Assembly: GCA_020912385.1 (NCBI GenBank)
Contig: CP087206.1
Span: 1,798,001 to 1,862,000, forward strand
DNA: 64,000 bases
From: Neofusicoccum parvum
Taxonomy: Eukaryota; Ascomycota; Dothideomycetes; Botryosphaeriales; Botryosphaeriaceae
Direction of reading: 5' to 3'
Positions 22,859 through 36,200 of the stretch are shown piece by piece (within the stretch, counting starts at the first letter, position 1; each line of letters opens with the position of its first letter). A model generated the notes under the pieces. The model made no database searches. It was not told the origin of the DNA and was given only the letters and a program-made list of their open reading frames with translations. The position numbers and the translations under genes are program-made.

Positions 22859-24730
22859 TTTGGGTGATTGCTTGGGTGGCGAGTACTCTTGTTGCTTGGG
22901 TTGATGATGAACGCAGGTCCTGATGACCAGGTGCAAACTTTGCAGTGATTTATCGTTGTGACGATTCGACACCAGTGAAAAGTGTTTTCCAAAGGAAGCT
23001 GCCCTTAGTGATTTGGCTGCAAGGTGGTTCGGAAGCAGGAAGCAAAGGATGAACCAGCCCTTACCCGCGGCATCGCTTCTTTTATGAAGGAGCCAGCCTC
23101 TCAGCCTCACGCCAAGCAACGCCGATCCCTGTTCATTTCAGGAAAGAATTGGCCCTACAGGGAGCGTTACTTCAGCTAACAGAACACGCGAAGGAGGCAA
23201 ACTACCTCTATATGCAGTTTAACAATATATTCGCATGGCTTTGGTAATTGTATCCAAGTGCATTTCCATCTGGGTGAATGCTTTGACTGCTCATGAGCGA
23301 GGTCCATTTCATTTCCTGTGCGACCCACCATGATTGCTGTGTTGCCTTGAGCAGGATCCACTGCGTTACTAAATAAAACACAACTCCGCAAGATACGTCA
23401 TAATCACCTTCATCGAGCTGCTGCACCCGTGTACTGCTTCATGCCGTTTCCCGGCCCCAGATCCACAGGAAATTTCTCCGCATTCCTGAGCACAATAAGT
23501 AAACACTAAGTTTTAGCGCCTGCTTACGAGTTTATCGTTGCAATAAATATCATTTCTACTCTTCCATCCCCCCATATGAGCTCTCAATATTGAGACGGTT
23601 CATTTAGCTACTGCAGGGAGGGGGGCAGAGCAACGTTGTACTATAGGGGATGATGAGCACTGGTCGTGTCAGATTCGACCATTTTGAAGCATCGACTCGA
23701 TGTACTTCCGGAACATTTCGCAAAAAAAGAGTGTCCGTGTTCTGCGTCCATGTTGCCCATCATCGACCATTCCTTCTGGTGATCATCAACACTTCCGTGC
23801 CGCATCATCAGCGTGCCCGCCATCTACCCAGGCAGTATACGGTTAGTTCAACAGAAGCGCGTGACCAAAACTCAGTGAAAAAGGAATGTACGGTGAATCA
23901 TTCTCACGCTCGGAGCTTTCCAGCACCTCAGTAGACTTGTGACTTGAGCCCTTCACGTCTACCCGCCTGACCTCCTCACCAACGCCGAAGATATATGGTC
24001 TCACCCGTAGTGCCCTTTAAGAGTGTGCCTTGTCCCAGCTTCTATCATTCAGACTTCCCCTCCTGCGACTGTCCATCCCGTCCCTTCCCGCCCACTTCAC
24101 TCTGTAGTTCACCGAGGAGCAGATTCAAATAAAGATGCTCATCACCATCAATTCAAGACGGTGAGTTCCTGCATCCAGTGACAACACTGCAGCGTGGGTT
24201 CAACGAGAAGCTGCTTCCCACTCCAGCCGGCGTCACGAACCCACTTGAACACCTTCACGCCGCGCGCAAAGCCCGAGGAAACGCAAGTGTACCGGGGGTC
24301 TTTGATTGCGGGTGCCCGCTCTCAGAGTTGTGGATGAGAAGTTCGACTTCGCTCATCGAGCGCTGCCTTTGAGGGTTGGCTTCAATGACAGGAGGACATG
24401 CACGTGGTTCCGTGGCAAGACGCCACAGGGACGGGCAACCGTCAGTCATCGAGGTCATCTGAAAACCTCCCCCAGTCGTGGCCCTTTGAATCACGTCCCA
24501 AACGCATACCGATCATCCAAACAACTCCGATGCCTTCAACTAAACACTTGTGCAGCTCATCCACAGGGTATTCCGAAAGCAACATCGATCAATCTCCCCT
24601 TCCCTTTTCTTCCCCCTTCCCCCTCCTCCACAAACCGAAAGACAGAAAGAATAAACAAGAAGAAACCAGTTTGAGAAACGCCCAAATGCAATATGCCACC
24701 CACCCAATGCCACCCCATCATGTAAAATCC
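22859..24730. other. 1.9 kb without a supported gene
   Basis: Short frames on both strands are neither long nor conserved-looking. The right-hand 400 bp is the probable 3' side of nar1. Nothing else was recognised. Confidence 0.4.
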
Positions 24731-24766
24731 CATCCATCCATCCATCCATCCATCCATCCATCCATA
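24731..24766. repeat. (CATC)n microsatellite
   Basis: About nine uninterrupted CATC units, 40 bases beyond the nar1 stop codon, probably in its 3'UTR. Confidence 0.9.
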
Positions 24767-24802
24767 TCTTTTGAACCCAACCCCCCCGAAATGCCATCCA
24801 CA

Positions 24803-26846
24803 TCACCACCCCCCACCGATCGAACTCGCCAGCCCAGCCACCCTCTCCACATCGCTCGCCTTCTTCGCCCTGCCCACATCGCTCTCGACCCTCCTGTAGC
24901 TCGTCCGCGTCAGCCGCGCCACCTCCACGCCCGCGACCGCGCTCCACCGCTCCAAGAACGCGTGGACGCGGGCTGGGCTGACGCCGTTGACCAGCTGCTC
25001 CTGCTCGGCCGCCGCGGGGGCATCCACGTCCATCGCGTCGACGACCGCGTCCAGCTCTGCCATCTCCTCATCCACTTCCTCCTCGTCCTCCGACTCCCCC
25101 GCCGACGACGCGGAGAAGTACGCCTCGTCCACCCGCCTCAACCACTCCTTCTGCTCCTGCGGGCCCGGCTTCCTCGCCGCCACCCCCTCCGCGTCCATCT
25201 CCGCGTCCACCTCCCCCCTCACCTCCGCCAGATCCGCCACCTTGACCTGCCCCCCGCCGTTCGTGCAGCCCCCCGGACAAGCCATGACCTCGACGTACGC
25301 GTAGTCGGCGCCACCCTCGCCGCCCGCCTTCGCGCCGCCCGGCCTGCGCGCCGCCCCCGTCCGCGCGCCGGGCATGCGGCTCGCGCGCGCGGGCTTGAGG
25401 CGGCGCACCAAGTTCTGGATGTTCCTGAAGCCGTAGAAGCGCGCGGAGCGGACGAGCGGCTCGCCGCCGCCCGCGCCGCGCAGCACGTACTCGACCACGT
25501 CGGCGTTGCGGCCGCGCTCGACGTGCAGCGTCGAGCCCGGGTGGCGCGCCGCGAACGTCTGCATCACGTGGTGCAGGAAGCCGCCCGACGTGCCCGCCGC
25601 CGGGTCGCCGTTGCGAGGCTGCTGCTGCTGCTGGCCCGGGCGGCGAGCTGGGAAGAGGAAGGCGTCGAGGTCGCGGTCCGGGAAGCGGGGGCGCTGGGCG
25701 CGGGGGACGGGCTTGCGCGGGAGCGAGGGGAAGTGCACGTTGCGGCTCTGGGCGAGCATGAGGAGCTCGCGCGCAGTGATGACGCAGTCGACGTCGCGGA
25801 CGTCGGGGGAGGGGCGGTCGGGGAGCCAGGCAGAGGAGGTGAGTTCGGAGCGGCTGGCCTCGAGCTTCTTGTCGAAGCATGGCATCACGGCCACGTGCCA
25901 TACCTTCTCCGGAGGGATGCCGTACTTGCGGTAGAGCACCGACTTTACCAACGTGCCGGCCAGGGCCTGGGGAGACTTCATGCGCGAGAGGTGGGGGAGG
26001 ACGTACGGGTGCGTCTTCTCGGCATAGCAGATCCAGCCGGGGCACGCAGACGTCAGGATGGGCTTCTTCGGCACCGCGGCCGCGGACCCTTCCTCTCCCG
26101 GCGCCGGCGTCGAGGGGTTCGAGAGCGCAGACATGACCTCGTCCGCGGCCAGGACGAGTGCCGCTTCCCGCACGACGTTGGTGTCGATGACCCAGGTGAA
26201 GCCGCTGCCGTACGGGCCGCCACTCCGCACGCCCTGCGGCCCGCTCAGCAGCTGCTCGATCATGAAGCCGGCCTCGCGCTCGCTGACGCCGTATGTTGCT
26301 GCCAAACTCGCGCGCGCCTGCGGGCTTACGCTGGCGACGAATATCTTCCCCTCGCCGGTCCCATTCGCCCCGCCATTCACCCCGTAGTGCGTCCCATTCG
26401 TGGTTCCATTCGTAGTTCCATTCGTTGTTCCATTAGTGGTTCCATTTGCGTGGCCATTCGCATGCCCGTTCGCCAACCACGGCAGCACCAGTTCCGGATA
26501 CGAGTCGAGCGTGTTCAAGACTTCGGTGTGCGACTGCAGCGACACGAGCACAGCCTCGGCGGAGGTGACGCAGCCGGAGCAGGCAAGGCAGTCGGTCAGC
26601 GAGATCTGCGCGGGCTGCGGGTTCGCGGCGGCGACCTTGTCTTCGGTCGTGACTTCATAAGGGTTCTGCGGCGGGCAACGCGCAATCAGCATCCACGTCT
26701 GCGGACTCGTGGGAAAAGTGGCAGATTGGGCTTACGGAGGAGCCGTCCTCGGGCGTGTCGGCCGGTATGGTCTCGATCGGTTTTATGCAGGCGACGCCGG
26801 GCGATATGAAGTCGTTGAGGTCGTCGGCGGAGAGTATGGCGCTCAT
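24803..26846 (-). CDS. nar1: Cytosolic Fe-S cluster assembly factor Nar1
   Basis: Iron-only-hydrogenase-like protein of the CIA machinery, which hands Fe-S clusters to cytosolic and nuclear apoproteins. Exons 26846-26736 and 26665-24803 join in phase 0 to 657 aa; the intron is GTAAGC...GCAG. The N-terminal cluster ligands are Cys20, Cys63, Cys66 and Cys69 (CLACSGC). The C-terminal H-cluster-type ligands are in ACPGW, MPCFDKK and [11 protein letters not shown]. It is longer than yeast Nar1 (491 aa) because of a repetitive NGTT/NGHA linker after the first cluster, a Gln/Pro-rich insert, and an acidic stretch near residues 575-600. It shares a promoter of about 525 bp with rpb12. An 803-codon frame on the opposite strand is a by-product of GC-rich codons. 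Confidence 0.93.
26391..26473 (-). repeat. 12-bp coding repeat in nar1 (NGTT/NGHA units)
   Basis: Tandem degenerate 12-bp units read on the minus strand as repeated Asn-Gly-Thr-Thr, preceded by Asn-Gly-His-Ala units. The repeat stays in frame and extends a linker between the N-terminal cluster and the hydrogenase-like core. Confidence 0.8.
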
Positions 26847-27370
26847 GGTGGGGGCGTAGCACGAAAGCGCGGGCGCGCGGCAAAGAAAGACTCGAAACAA
26901 AAAAAGTCGACGACTCCAGCGCGGGGCACTCTCTCAGAAGCAGGTGTCAGGGGCACAGCAGCGGCGGCATTTGAGGGGCTCTGCAGACTCCGGCTGACAA
27001 ACGCGCAAAGAAAAGATGGCACTGGTGGTTCCGCGTTCTGGCCGGAGAAAGCACAGGAGAAACGGGGTGCTATGTCATTGCGCAGCGGCGGTGGCGGACC
27101 GCGGGCGACGACGAGCGAGGGACGAGGGACGAGCGCCGACGTCGGCCTATCGATAAGCCCGCGTTTCTAAGCGTTTTTGCGCCGCCCACGTGCCCCACCG
27201 CCTGCCCCACGCAGCTAGCGCCGACCTCTGACCATTTCCGCGCCGCGCTTTCTTTACCTCACCACCCATCCACCCTCGCCGCCGACCTGAGCCACCACCT
27301 TCGCCGCGACTCTCCCAAACGCCTCCTCCGCACGCCCTCCTGCCCCCCCAACGACCAACCGAACCGCACA

Positions 27371-27660
27371 ATGTCGCAAGCCTACCAGCCTCCCCCCAGC
27401 GGCGGCGCCGGCGGCCACCAGGGCGGCTCGTCGGGCGCCGTCGCCTTCGAGGACACCACCAAGCCGGTGGCCTACCTGTGCGGCGACTGCGACGCCAAGG
27501 TCATCCTGCGCCGCGGCGACCAGATCATGTGCCGCGAGTGCGGCCACCGCGTGCTGTACAAGGAGCGGACGAATAGGTGAGCCACATCGAGGGAATCTCA
27601 GCGAACGGACAAAGAGCTAACCTGCTGCCATGTAGGATGGTCCAGTTCGAAGCGCGCTAG
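27371..27660 (+). CDS. rpb12: RNA polymerase subunit Rpb12/Rpc10 (RPABC4)
   Basis: Smallest zinc-binding subunit common to RNA polymerases I, II and III. Exons 27371-27576 and 27636-27660 give 76 aa; the intron has a GTGAGC donor, a GCTAAC branch point and a TGTAG acceptor and leaves only eight codons in exon 2. Zinc ligands Cys37/Cys40 (CGDC) and Cys54/Cys57 (CREC) and the ending ERTNRMVQFEAR are diagnostic. The N-terminal 30 residues are a Gly/Pro/Gln-rich extension. The gene is divergent from nar1. Confidence 0.95.
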
Positions 27661-29006
27661 CACCTTTTTCCCAGACTCGATAACCAGTGCCACTTGATTC
27701 TCCAGTACCATGTCAACGATACCATCGGGGGGTAGCCGTCGCGCCCGGCCAGCGGGAGGGAGGAAACGAAAGAAGCCACCAGCGCGGGAATCTCAGGGAC
27801 CTAAGCCACCTACTATCACGGAACCATGCGCTGTGGCTTCCTCTCGACGAACAGCAGGCTTGCCTGATTACAACAAATGCGCTTTTGGGAGGAGAGCAGA
27901 GAGCGAACTATGTGAATCAGAAACAGGCGTTTACTTGCGGGTAACGGAAAAGACGGGGAGTTCTATTTTTGGTCAAAGATCGGAAGTTTCCAGTAGCATG
28001 CGACGCCCAAAGAACAGTCACCGAAACACGAGAATCTGATCTATCAAGTGTTTATTTCCGATGTATCTGTGAAGCCTTCCTTGCGTTGTCCTTTACGAAA
28101 GCGGGCCAACCAACCAAGAGATCAAGCAGACACGTCAATCACACAATCAGAAAGAGCAAATTGTACCATTATCCGTAGCCCATTCAATCAATAATCCAAC
28201 CGCTAAACTACAGCCACACCCCGCTCCCACCACCCCCACTCCTCACCGACCAAAGCCCCCAACCTAGCCAGTCATTCGGCCCACGTCGAGAAGAAAAGCC
28301 ACACGTGTACTTAGCTTCCCCTTTCCCCCTCCAAGCCAGAATGCGATATACAGGATGGAGGGACCGACTGGACTGCATGCAATGCAACGACGACGCTTGT
28401 GTTTTTGTTTTTTCCGAATGCCCGATTTTCATGAATCCTCTTCTCTACATTTCGCAGGACGACATCAAGAAACAAAAAAAAGCATGAGACCGGGGTCTCG
28501 AAAGAAGAGAGAGAGGTAGGGAGAGAGAGGGACACGCCCGAATATACGCCAGGGAATGACGATGAAGAAGAAAAGACGATGGTAATAGTAATAGTGTGTC
28601 ATGCTCGAGAGAAAATGAACAACCCGCACATCCCGTATATGCATGCACGCACAACCACTCTCAATTCACTCATTCGCTCACTCAGCTCGACAACTCACTT
28701 GCCACCCGGAACTGGCCCCAACATGCTCGGCTTGGAGAAAAGACGAACGACGACGACAGACCATGCGTGCAATGTGATGGTAAAAAGAAACCTCAATAAA
28801 GGAAGCAGATTTTTGCTCTCTTTTCTCTGCTCTCTCGCGCCCAGGTGCTTTGGCTCGACGATGAATATATAAAAGTCTGATTTGACAGAAACAAAGAGGG
28901 AAAAAAAAGAAGAGCTGATGCAATCCCCCCTCCCAAGTGTGTTGTTGAGAAAATCCATAATACGTGCCCCGTGCTAGCTTGTTCCTTTTTTTCGTCTCTT
29001 TTGTTC
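27661..29006. other. convergent 3' region between rpb12 and the NDR kinase
   Basis: 1.35 kb with no convincing gene. It contains CA/TC-rich tracts and an AATAAA at about 28795. It probably holds the two 3'UTRs. Confidence 0.45.
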
Positions 29007-31193
29007 TTAGGTGCCGCGGAAGGCATCGAAACGCTTGTACGTGTATCCGATGAACGGCAAGCTCATCTCGGCTGCCAGATCCTCGCTCTGGTGCGCCGTC
29101 TGTGCCCGCAGCGCTGCCGAGTTGTCGTGCTGGTCGATCTCGTCGATCGGGAAGTACTGCGTGTCGACGTTGGAATGAAGCTTTGGCTCGAACGGCGCCC
29201 GAATCTTGCGAAGGCCGTCCCACTGCACGCCGCGGAAGAAGGGATGCTGCCTAATCTCGTGCGCACCGCCAACACGGCCCAGGCGGTCCTCGTGGTTGCA
29301 GATGAGACTAGTTCAAGTTAGATCAACATGTCACACTGTAACAGAATAGTGGGTCCACAGGTCATGGATATGAGGAGGTGGCGAAAGGAAAAGGAAAATT
29401 GGGCAGGTCTGCAACTCACCTCCTAATGAAGTCCTCAGCCTCACCGCCGAGCTGCTGGTCGGGCGGGAAGTGCAGGTTGCGGGGCCAGTCAACAATCTTG
29501 CGGTAGGTATCGTGAGGCTCCTCAGCGCAGAACGGCGGCCAGCCGATGAGGCACTCGAACATGATGGTTCCGACGGACCACCAATCGCAGCCGAAGTCGT
29601 AACCCTTGCCGCTGAAGATCTCGGGCGCAATATAATCGGGCGTGCCGACGGTAGAGTAGGCCAATTGGCGACGGGACTTGCGCCAGCTGTTGATCTGTGT
29701 ACGGTTGCTGACAGTGAGCTGAATCTGGTCGATGGCAACCGAGTTACGGTTGCCCTGGTTCGAAGACTTGTTTGACGAGCCGGATAGCAGCTTCTGGTAG
29801 TACGACGCCTCGTGCTCCTTGTGGAAACCAGTAGAAAGACCGAAGTCAGTGAGCTTGATGTGTCCGCCGCGGTCGAGAAGAATGTTATCGGGTTTGATGT
29901 CACTGCAAGCTATCAGCAATTCCTTCTCCAAGAGCCTCGTCGGGTAACACAGGTAGGGAGGGGCTTACCGATGTATGAAGCCAAGTTTGTGTACAGCCTC
30001 GATGGCCAAAGTAAGCTCAGCCATGTAGAAGCGAGTGATGTCCTCGGTGAAGATTTCGTACTTGATGAGCATGGTCATCAAGTCACCACCCGGCAGGAAC
30101 TCCATGAGCATGTACAAGAAGGTGTTGTCCTGGAAGGTCGTGTGCAGCTTGACGACCCAAGGGCTGTCCGACTCGGCGAGGATGTCACGCTCGGAGCGGA
30201 CGTGGGCAAGTTGGTCTTTCTTGAACTGTGTCCAGGTTAGTACGGGACAGCCAATGAGATCTTGTGTTGGTACGTACCATCTCTGCCTTGATGAGAGACT
30301 TCAAGGCATACACCTTGCCGTCGTTCTTGCGCTGGACCAGCTTGACCTCACCGAAGGCACCCTTGCCGATGATCTTGACTGTGACGAAGTTCTCCGGCTT
30401 CTCCCGCGTCCGCAGGAAGCGTAGGAATCTCATCTCTGCCGCCTGGACATCCTGGATCTTCGCCTGCTTCTTCGCTTCCGAGATATTAGGATTCGTGAGA
30501 ATCTGCTCGAGCTCGAGTGCTCTGTTTTGTTCGCCGTGTCAGCCGCCATCATCCCGCCGAAAAGGGGCGGGCCGAAACTTACCTGGCATTCCTGTCGCGG
30601 GCACGCTGCACGCTCTGGCGGAAGAAGTCGCTGACCAGACCGGTGGACAGGCGGGAGCGCTTGATGATGTTGTCGGTGTACTTGTCGGGGTTCTTTTGCG
30701 GCGGCTCGTCGTCGTTGAGCGAGGGCTGGTTCTGGCCGGGCATGTGGGCGCTGAGGTAGTTGCCGTACTGCTGCGGCTGGCCCGACGAGCCAGCAGTGCG
30801 CGGGCGCTGGGCATTGGGCGAGGGCTGGCGACCGTAGGGGCTGCCGGAGCGCGGCGTGCCCAGATTCTGGTTGGAGAACTGGTGGACGAGGCCATTGGTG
30901 CCGTCGTTGTAGCCCTGGGGCGCGCGGTAGGCAGCCTGCGGGGGCTGCATGCCCTGCTGGTACTGCGGCGAGTAGCCTTGAGCGTTCATGAAGTAGCCGG
31001 CACCTCCGTAGGCGTTGTTCGCTTGCTGGGTGCCCCAGACCTCCTGCTGGCCATTCTGGTTCGGGTAGACGGGCTGGGGAAAGGTGGAGGGCGTGGTGGG
31101 ATATGCACGGCCCTGCTCCGCGGCAAAGTTCCGGTCGTTACCATTGTTGAAACCGAAGTTCAGCTGGAGGCGGTTCTGCTGGTTGTTCTGCAT
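29007..31193 (-). CDS. cot1: NDR/LATS-family AGC kinase, COT-1/Orb6/Cbk1 orthologue
   Basis: Kinase of the RAM/MOR morphogenesis network controlling hyphal tip growth and cell separation; works with a Mob2-type partner. Five exons (31193-30583, 30521-30278, 30225-29969, 29902-29420, 29307-29007) join in frame to 631 aa. Residues 1-160 are Gln/Asn/Pro-rich and disordered. The N-terminal regulatory (Mob-binding) helix region follows, then the catalytic domain: [26 protein letters not shown], the long NDR-specific insert before [12 protein letters not shown], and the C-terminal hydrophobic motif FIGYTYKRF. All introns are about 40-120 bp GT-AG. A long empty 5' region suggests complex transcription. 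The name could equally be cbk1 or orb6. Confidence 0.95.
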
Positions 31194-33248
31194 GGTGGGC
31201 GCAGGGAGGCGGCGTTTCAGCTACGGTGGAAATCCTGGACAAGCTTGAGGTTGTAAGCTTCGGCGTGACGAGGGGAGGGGGCAGCGCGGCCAGCAGCACC
31301 CCTACCTGCGTGAAGAAAGACGCGTGAGGGCGGCAATCGCGCCGCGGTGGAGGCACGCAGGAATTCGCCCCGGCTGCGGGCGGCGCGGCGGGCAGGGCGG
31401 TTGGCGAGGACGGGGTGTCGTGGTCTGCGCCTGGAGGAGCAGCGCAAACGGGAGCTGGGAGGGAGGCGGCCGCGGGCACGGGGGAGAGACGGAGGCGGGA
31501 GGCGGTCGGCGGGCCACAGGCCGAGAGAGCACGCGACTGGCGGGCGGCGGTGCTGGGGTGCGGTGCCTCGAAAGCTACGCGGCGACAGGCAGGGCGGGAG
31601 GGCAGCGATCTGGAGGAATTGGAATTGGGCCAGATGTCTTGCTGGGGATTGGGGGGTCGAGCAGCCGTGGCCGTCTGTCACGAGTCGAGGGCGGAGCGGA
31701 CTTGCACCTAATCGATACCGGGACACGCCGCCCCTTGGGCCAAACCGCTGCCGCAAGCTGCCTGGCCGGTTTCAAGTTCCCCAGCGCCAGGGAGCCGCCG
31801 CACGCCCTCCAGCACCAGCCCTGCCACGCCCAGCACAGCACGTGCGGGCCTGCGGCTTCCCACCATGCGACGGCCGCGAGTGCGACCGCTGGAGCTGCCC
31901 ACTCGGCCTGCCCGCGCACGCCGCTGCCCGCGGCGACGTCGCCGCCCGACTGCCGCGTCAGGCCGTCATCGAAGAGCTGCTGTTTCACCAGGCTTGCCGA
32001 CGTTTCACGCTGCACGCACACCCAGCACACGCGCGAGCAGCACCGCCGGCTGGTGAGAATACACCTTCTGCGTCGGCGCCCCGTCGGCCGGCGTGCCTGC
32101 AGAGGACACACTGCCCGGCCAATGGGCGCGCGCCAGCCCCTATGTTCGAGTGCCGCAGGAATCCACCGCCTCCAAGGCGGCCCCCAGCATCAGCCGGTGT
32201 GAGGTGGCCGCTATCCGGTTTTCCTAATCTGGAAGGGATCTATATCCCCGGGCTTGCTTTGCACTGCAGACATCCAGGGGGACCGTCAGCTGCGCGTATC
32301 GATAAATCCCGGCAGCCAATGGCGAGCATCTGGGGGCCCGCCTATAGGGAATGCAGGCACGCAAAGTCGGGTCTGGGGTAAGAGGATTGGGGATGGAGCA
32401 TGTCATCCGCCAGCGCGTGCAAGGGAAGCGTAGCCAAGCAAACCCCTCCGTGGCTGACGAGGGGCAGCATCTGCAAGCCACCATGCACTTGCCCGTCCTG
32501 TCACACTGTCACCGCACCCCCGCCACTCCAGATCCAGCGAACCGCAGAATTAATTGCTTTGTGCTCTACGAGGAGCCTATCGTAGAAAAGCCGTTCCAGG
32601 CATCCAACCATGAACTGGCGGCCGGACTACACAACCACTCTACACACTGCATTTCCCACGCCGCCAGCGTAAAAGCCTTGGTCAACCCACCAGACCTGTC
32701 CCCAAGATGCCGATACCAAATGCTTTCGATGATCCCAACGACCACCCCGAATGCCTGCCCAAAGGATACCCCACCAAACCGCCCCCTCTATATGATTACC
32801 CAGATGTTGAAAAAAAAAAAAGGAACAAGACAGGCTGTTGCGACAAGCAGTGGCCATCTACTCGCGAACGCTGTGAGAGGATGGTATCAAAACGCACAAA
32901 TGGCCAGAGACCTCGAGCTCTAAGGCAAAGACACAGATGGCGGAAGTGAAGAACAAAAAGGTCGAGGAATTAGGAGAGTTTTATCGCCCCGGGCCTGGGC
33001 AAGAGAGGAAAACAGAACAAAAAGCAAACAAACCATAGACGAAAAGCAACACCTGCAATGCACCAAATCCTAACATCCCTTTTGTTTTTTGTGTGCTGGT
33101 GGGACAAGACCTAACCAAGAACGCCAGCCAATGCAATGAAGTAAGGGGAGCTACCGTCAGCTGCCCCCAGTGCGAAACGCAAACAACGTTGCCTCCTCTC
33201 TTTTCTCTCAGGAAAGATCTAACAGTGTGTGCGGCATGAAGTGAGGTT
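31194..33248. other. 2 kb upstream of the NDR kinase, no gene seen
   Basis: The first 900 bp is very GC-rich and gives long frames on both strands with no domain, typical of a leader or promoter region. An A10 run lies near 32811. The right end is the 3' side of the coiled-coil gene. Confidence 0.45.
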
Positions 33249-36200
33249 CTACGACTGCTGGCTCATAAGCTCCCTGACCAACTCACGTTGGGCAGTGATC
33301 TCGGCCTGCAGTCTCCTTGTCTCGCGCATAGCCTCGTCCCTATGGTACAAAATGTTAGAATCAACTTCATCGGTGATCATTCAATCAGGGAGACTTACTT
33401 CTCAGACTGCAGCTCTGCGACCTCAATCTGTGCCATGTTCATCCGGCTGACGACCTCCTCCATCTCCCTGTCCGCATCGGACAGCGCCTTCTCCAGATCG
33501 TGCACCTTGTGTTCCAGGTTTTCAGACTTCGTTGCCTTCTGGATAGAAATACCAAGGCCACTGGATGTGATATCCAACCTGGGGCTTCTCTGCGCGAAAA
33601 TCGGGCTGAGGGGCTTAGGCAGGGGACTGCCGGCTGGAGACAGCTTGGTAGGGTCAAGGAGACCCCTAGCATTCTGCATACGCTTCAGCTGTGCCACTTG
33701 GCTGTTCTCAAGGGCGCGCAGCTCCTCCTCGTGGGGGTTGAGCGCCTCGTCCGATTGGTTCTGCGCCACCGTGACGTGCTCTTCGGCGACGCGCAGCTTG
33801 CTCTGCATTTCGGTGATGCGTTTCGCGGAGGCACGCTGCTCGTTTTCGCCGCGCCCGATGGCTTGGGCGAGGCGTTGTTTGAGCGCATCGTTTTGCTTGA
33901 GCTGAGTTTGGACCTGTGCAGCAAGGTCGTCCATCCGCTTGGCGGCGTCGAATAGTTGCGATGCGAGAGAATGCTCCTTGTCCAAGTGCTGGACCTCGGA
34001 CTGTTGCAAATCACGAGCCTGCTGTCGATACGACTCGGCTTCCTTGAGTGCGTTGTCCCGCTCAGCCTTTGCCTCCGAGATGCTTTGCATGAGCAGCTGC
34101 AAGACGCGCTCAGCCTCCCCGGCATCCTCCCCTTCTTCCATTCCCTTGACACGCGCCAGGGAAAGAGCATGGAGAGTCTGGAGTTCCTTGTAAGCTCTCT
34201 CCAGAGTGACCGGTGCCTCTGAATCATCGCTGTACACACTGCCCGCTGATGGTCGCCTGTCTTGAGCGAACATATCCTTCTCACCCATCAGGTCGCGAAG
34301 AGAGCTTGTCTCGAGCTCGGCACGGGCAAGATCCATGCGAAGTCCACCGAGATTCTTCTCGACTTGCCACTTCTGGTCAAGAGCGTCATCTGCCCGGCGA
34401 CGCAGGAGATTGATTTCAGCCCGGAGGTTGGAAACCTCGGTGTGGAATGCGGTCCGCCTTGGGGAAATGTTGAGCGCACGGTCCCTTTCCATCTCCAAAA
34501 GTTTGATCTTCTTTTCGTGCTCCTTCTGCTGGGATTCATAGCGTGCCAGAAGTTGCTTGAGTGCACGGTGGAGCGCATCACGTTGCTCCTCCACATCCTT
34601 CATCTTTTCACCAAAATCGCGAGGCGCCTCGCCCTTCTCCTTGACAGAGTTGGAGCGCGAAAGGCCGCCAAGTGTACCGCTTCGAGAACCACGCTTGAGC
34701 AGCTGGACCGAGTTGCGAGCAAGCGAGTTCGAGCGTGAAAGTCCAATCTTCGGTGACGCAGACGGCGTTCCTCCTTCCCCATCTTCGGGAATAGAATTGA
34801 ATCGGTTGGCTTGTTGTGCAAGTTCCAGTTGCATGCGGCGAGCGTTGACCAAGGTCTGGTTCTCGTTTCGGAGGCCCTGGACCTCCTGCTGGAGACGAGA
34901 ATTCTCTTCACCGAGGGACTGGAGCTGTGAAGCTTGCAGTTGAGCAACTTCAGCTATGTTGGCTTCATTCTGGACAGTGCTGAGTTCGCGCTTCAGCCGA
35001 GTCACCTCGTCTTGAAGCTTTTCTATCCGGTCTGCCTGGGCATCGTTGGCTTCATTGCGAACATTTTCGAGTTCGTTATGAAGACGAGTGTTTTCCTGCT
35101 GCATATCCTTGAACTGTTCCAGACGGGTGCGAAGGTCCGGAAGAATTTCATTCTGGAAAGAGTCGAGCTCCTGTTGCAGGCGCGTGTTTTCGTAGGTGAG
35201 CTTTTCCACTTGATCTGATCCGTTTTCAAGGCCAGTCAAGCGCGCCTGAAGCTGTGGAATAATCTCGTCCCGTAGGTTGTCTCTCTCGCCTCGGTCCTGG
35301 TCGTGTGCCTGGCGCAGGGCTGTCAACAGCTCCTCCAGGTTTTCCTTGTGTTGTTGTTCGGCGGAAAACCGGCGCTTGAGATCGTCCAGTTTCTCGCTCC
35401 CTTGAAGCTGCTCCTCCAAAGCCTGAACTTGGGCCTCGAGGTCTCTGCGCCTCCGCAACTCATCCTGAAGTCGCTGAGCCGTGTCATTCTTGGCTTGTGC
35501 CTTTTCCTGCTCTGCTTTCCGGCGAAGCTTCTCCAACGTTTCGAGCCTCACCTCACTATCACCAATGGGGAACCTTGCAGAACTGGCCCCGGAGTCTGAG
35601 TAGTAGTCACTCGTCCTCCGGTTGTCAGTCGACCCTGTAGGGTTCTCGATCTTGTAGTGCTCGAGCTCATCTTCGAGTTCCAGTTCCCTCTTTATCGAAC
35701 CCGCCAACTCTGCACTGATCTCTCGGAGCTCCCGTTCGAGTTCCTCGACATGTGCATTGACACTGGGGGAGGAGGAGTAGAGGGGCGTGCCGGGTACGGT
35801 GAAGTACGACTGCTGGGAGTTGGCGGCGGGAATATCCAGCGCTGCGGGCGCGTTCTTCTTCTGCGGCGGATTGCCATTAGGCGATGTTGCGTTTTCGGAG
35901 AAAGTGGTCGAAGGCGAGTCTGCGGCTATGTTTTGTGATCCAGACTTCCATCCAAAGAAGGAAGTGAACTTGTTGCCGGATGCCATCTCACGTCTTGTCT
36001 CGTTCTCCTCGTCGTCCGTGAGCTGGTCATAGTCAAGAAAGTCGCCTGTGACGCCATCCTCTCCGTGGATCTGAAGTGTCAAGTTCGGGGTCCGCTGGTC
36101 ATATGAGGACATGGTCGGGGTCCGTGAGCGGCTGCGGGAGCGGTTCGGGACTGTTTCAGAATCCCATTCAGATGTCCAAACTTGTGCTGTGTGGTAGCTG

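Noticed and set aside
24398..26809. 803-codon open frame on the plus strand
   Set aside because: It is antisense to nar1, whose Fe-S motifs and intron are clear; the frame is Arg/His/Ala-rich and arises from GC-rich codons.
31324..32381. Plus-strand frames of about 290-340 codons upstream of the NDR kinase
   Set aside because: Arg/Ala/Pro/Gly-rich in all frames, no domain, no splice logic; taken as GC-rich leader DNA.
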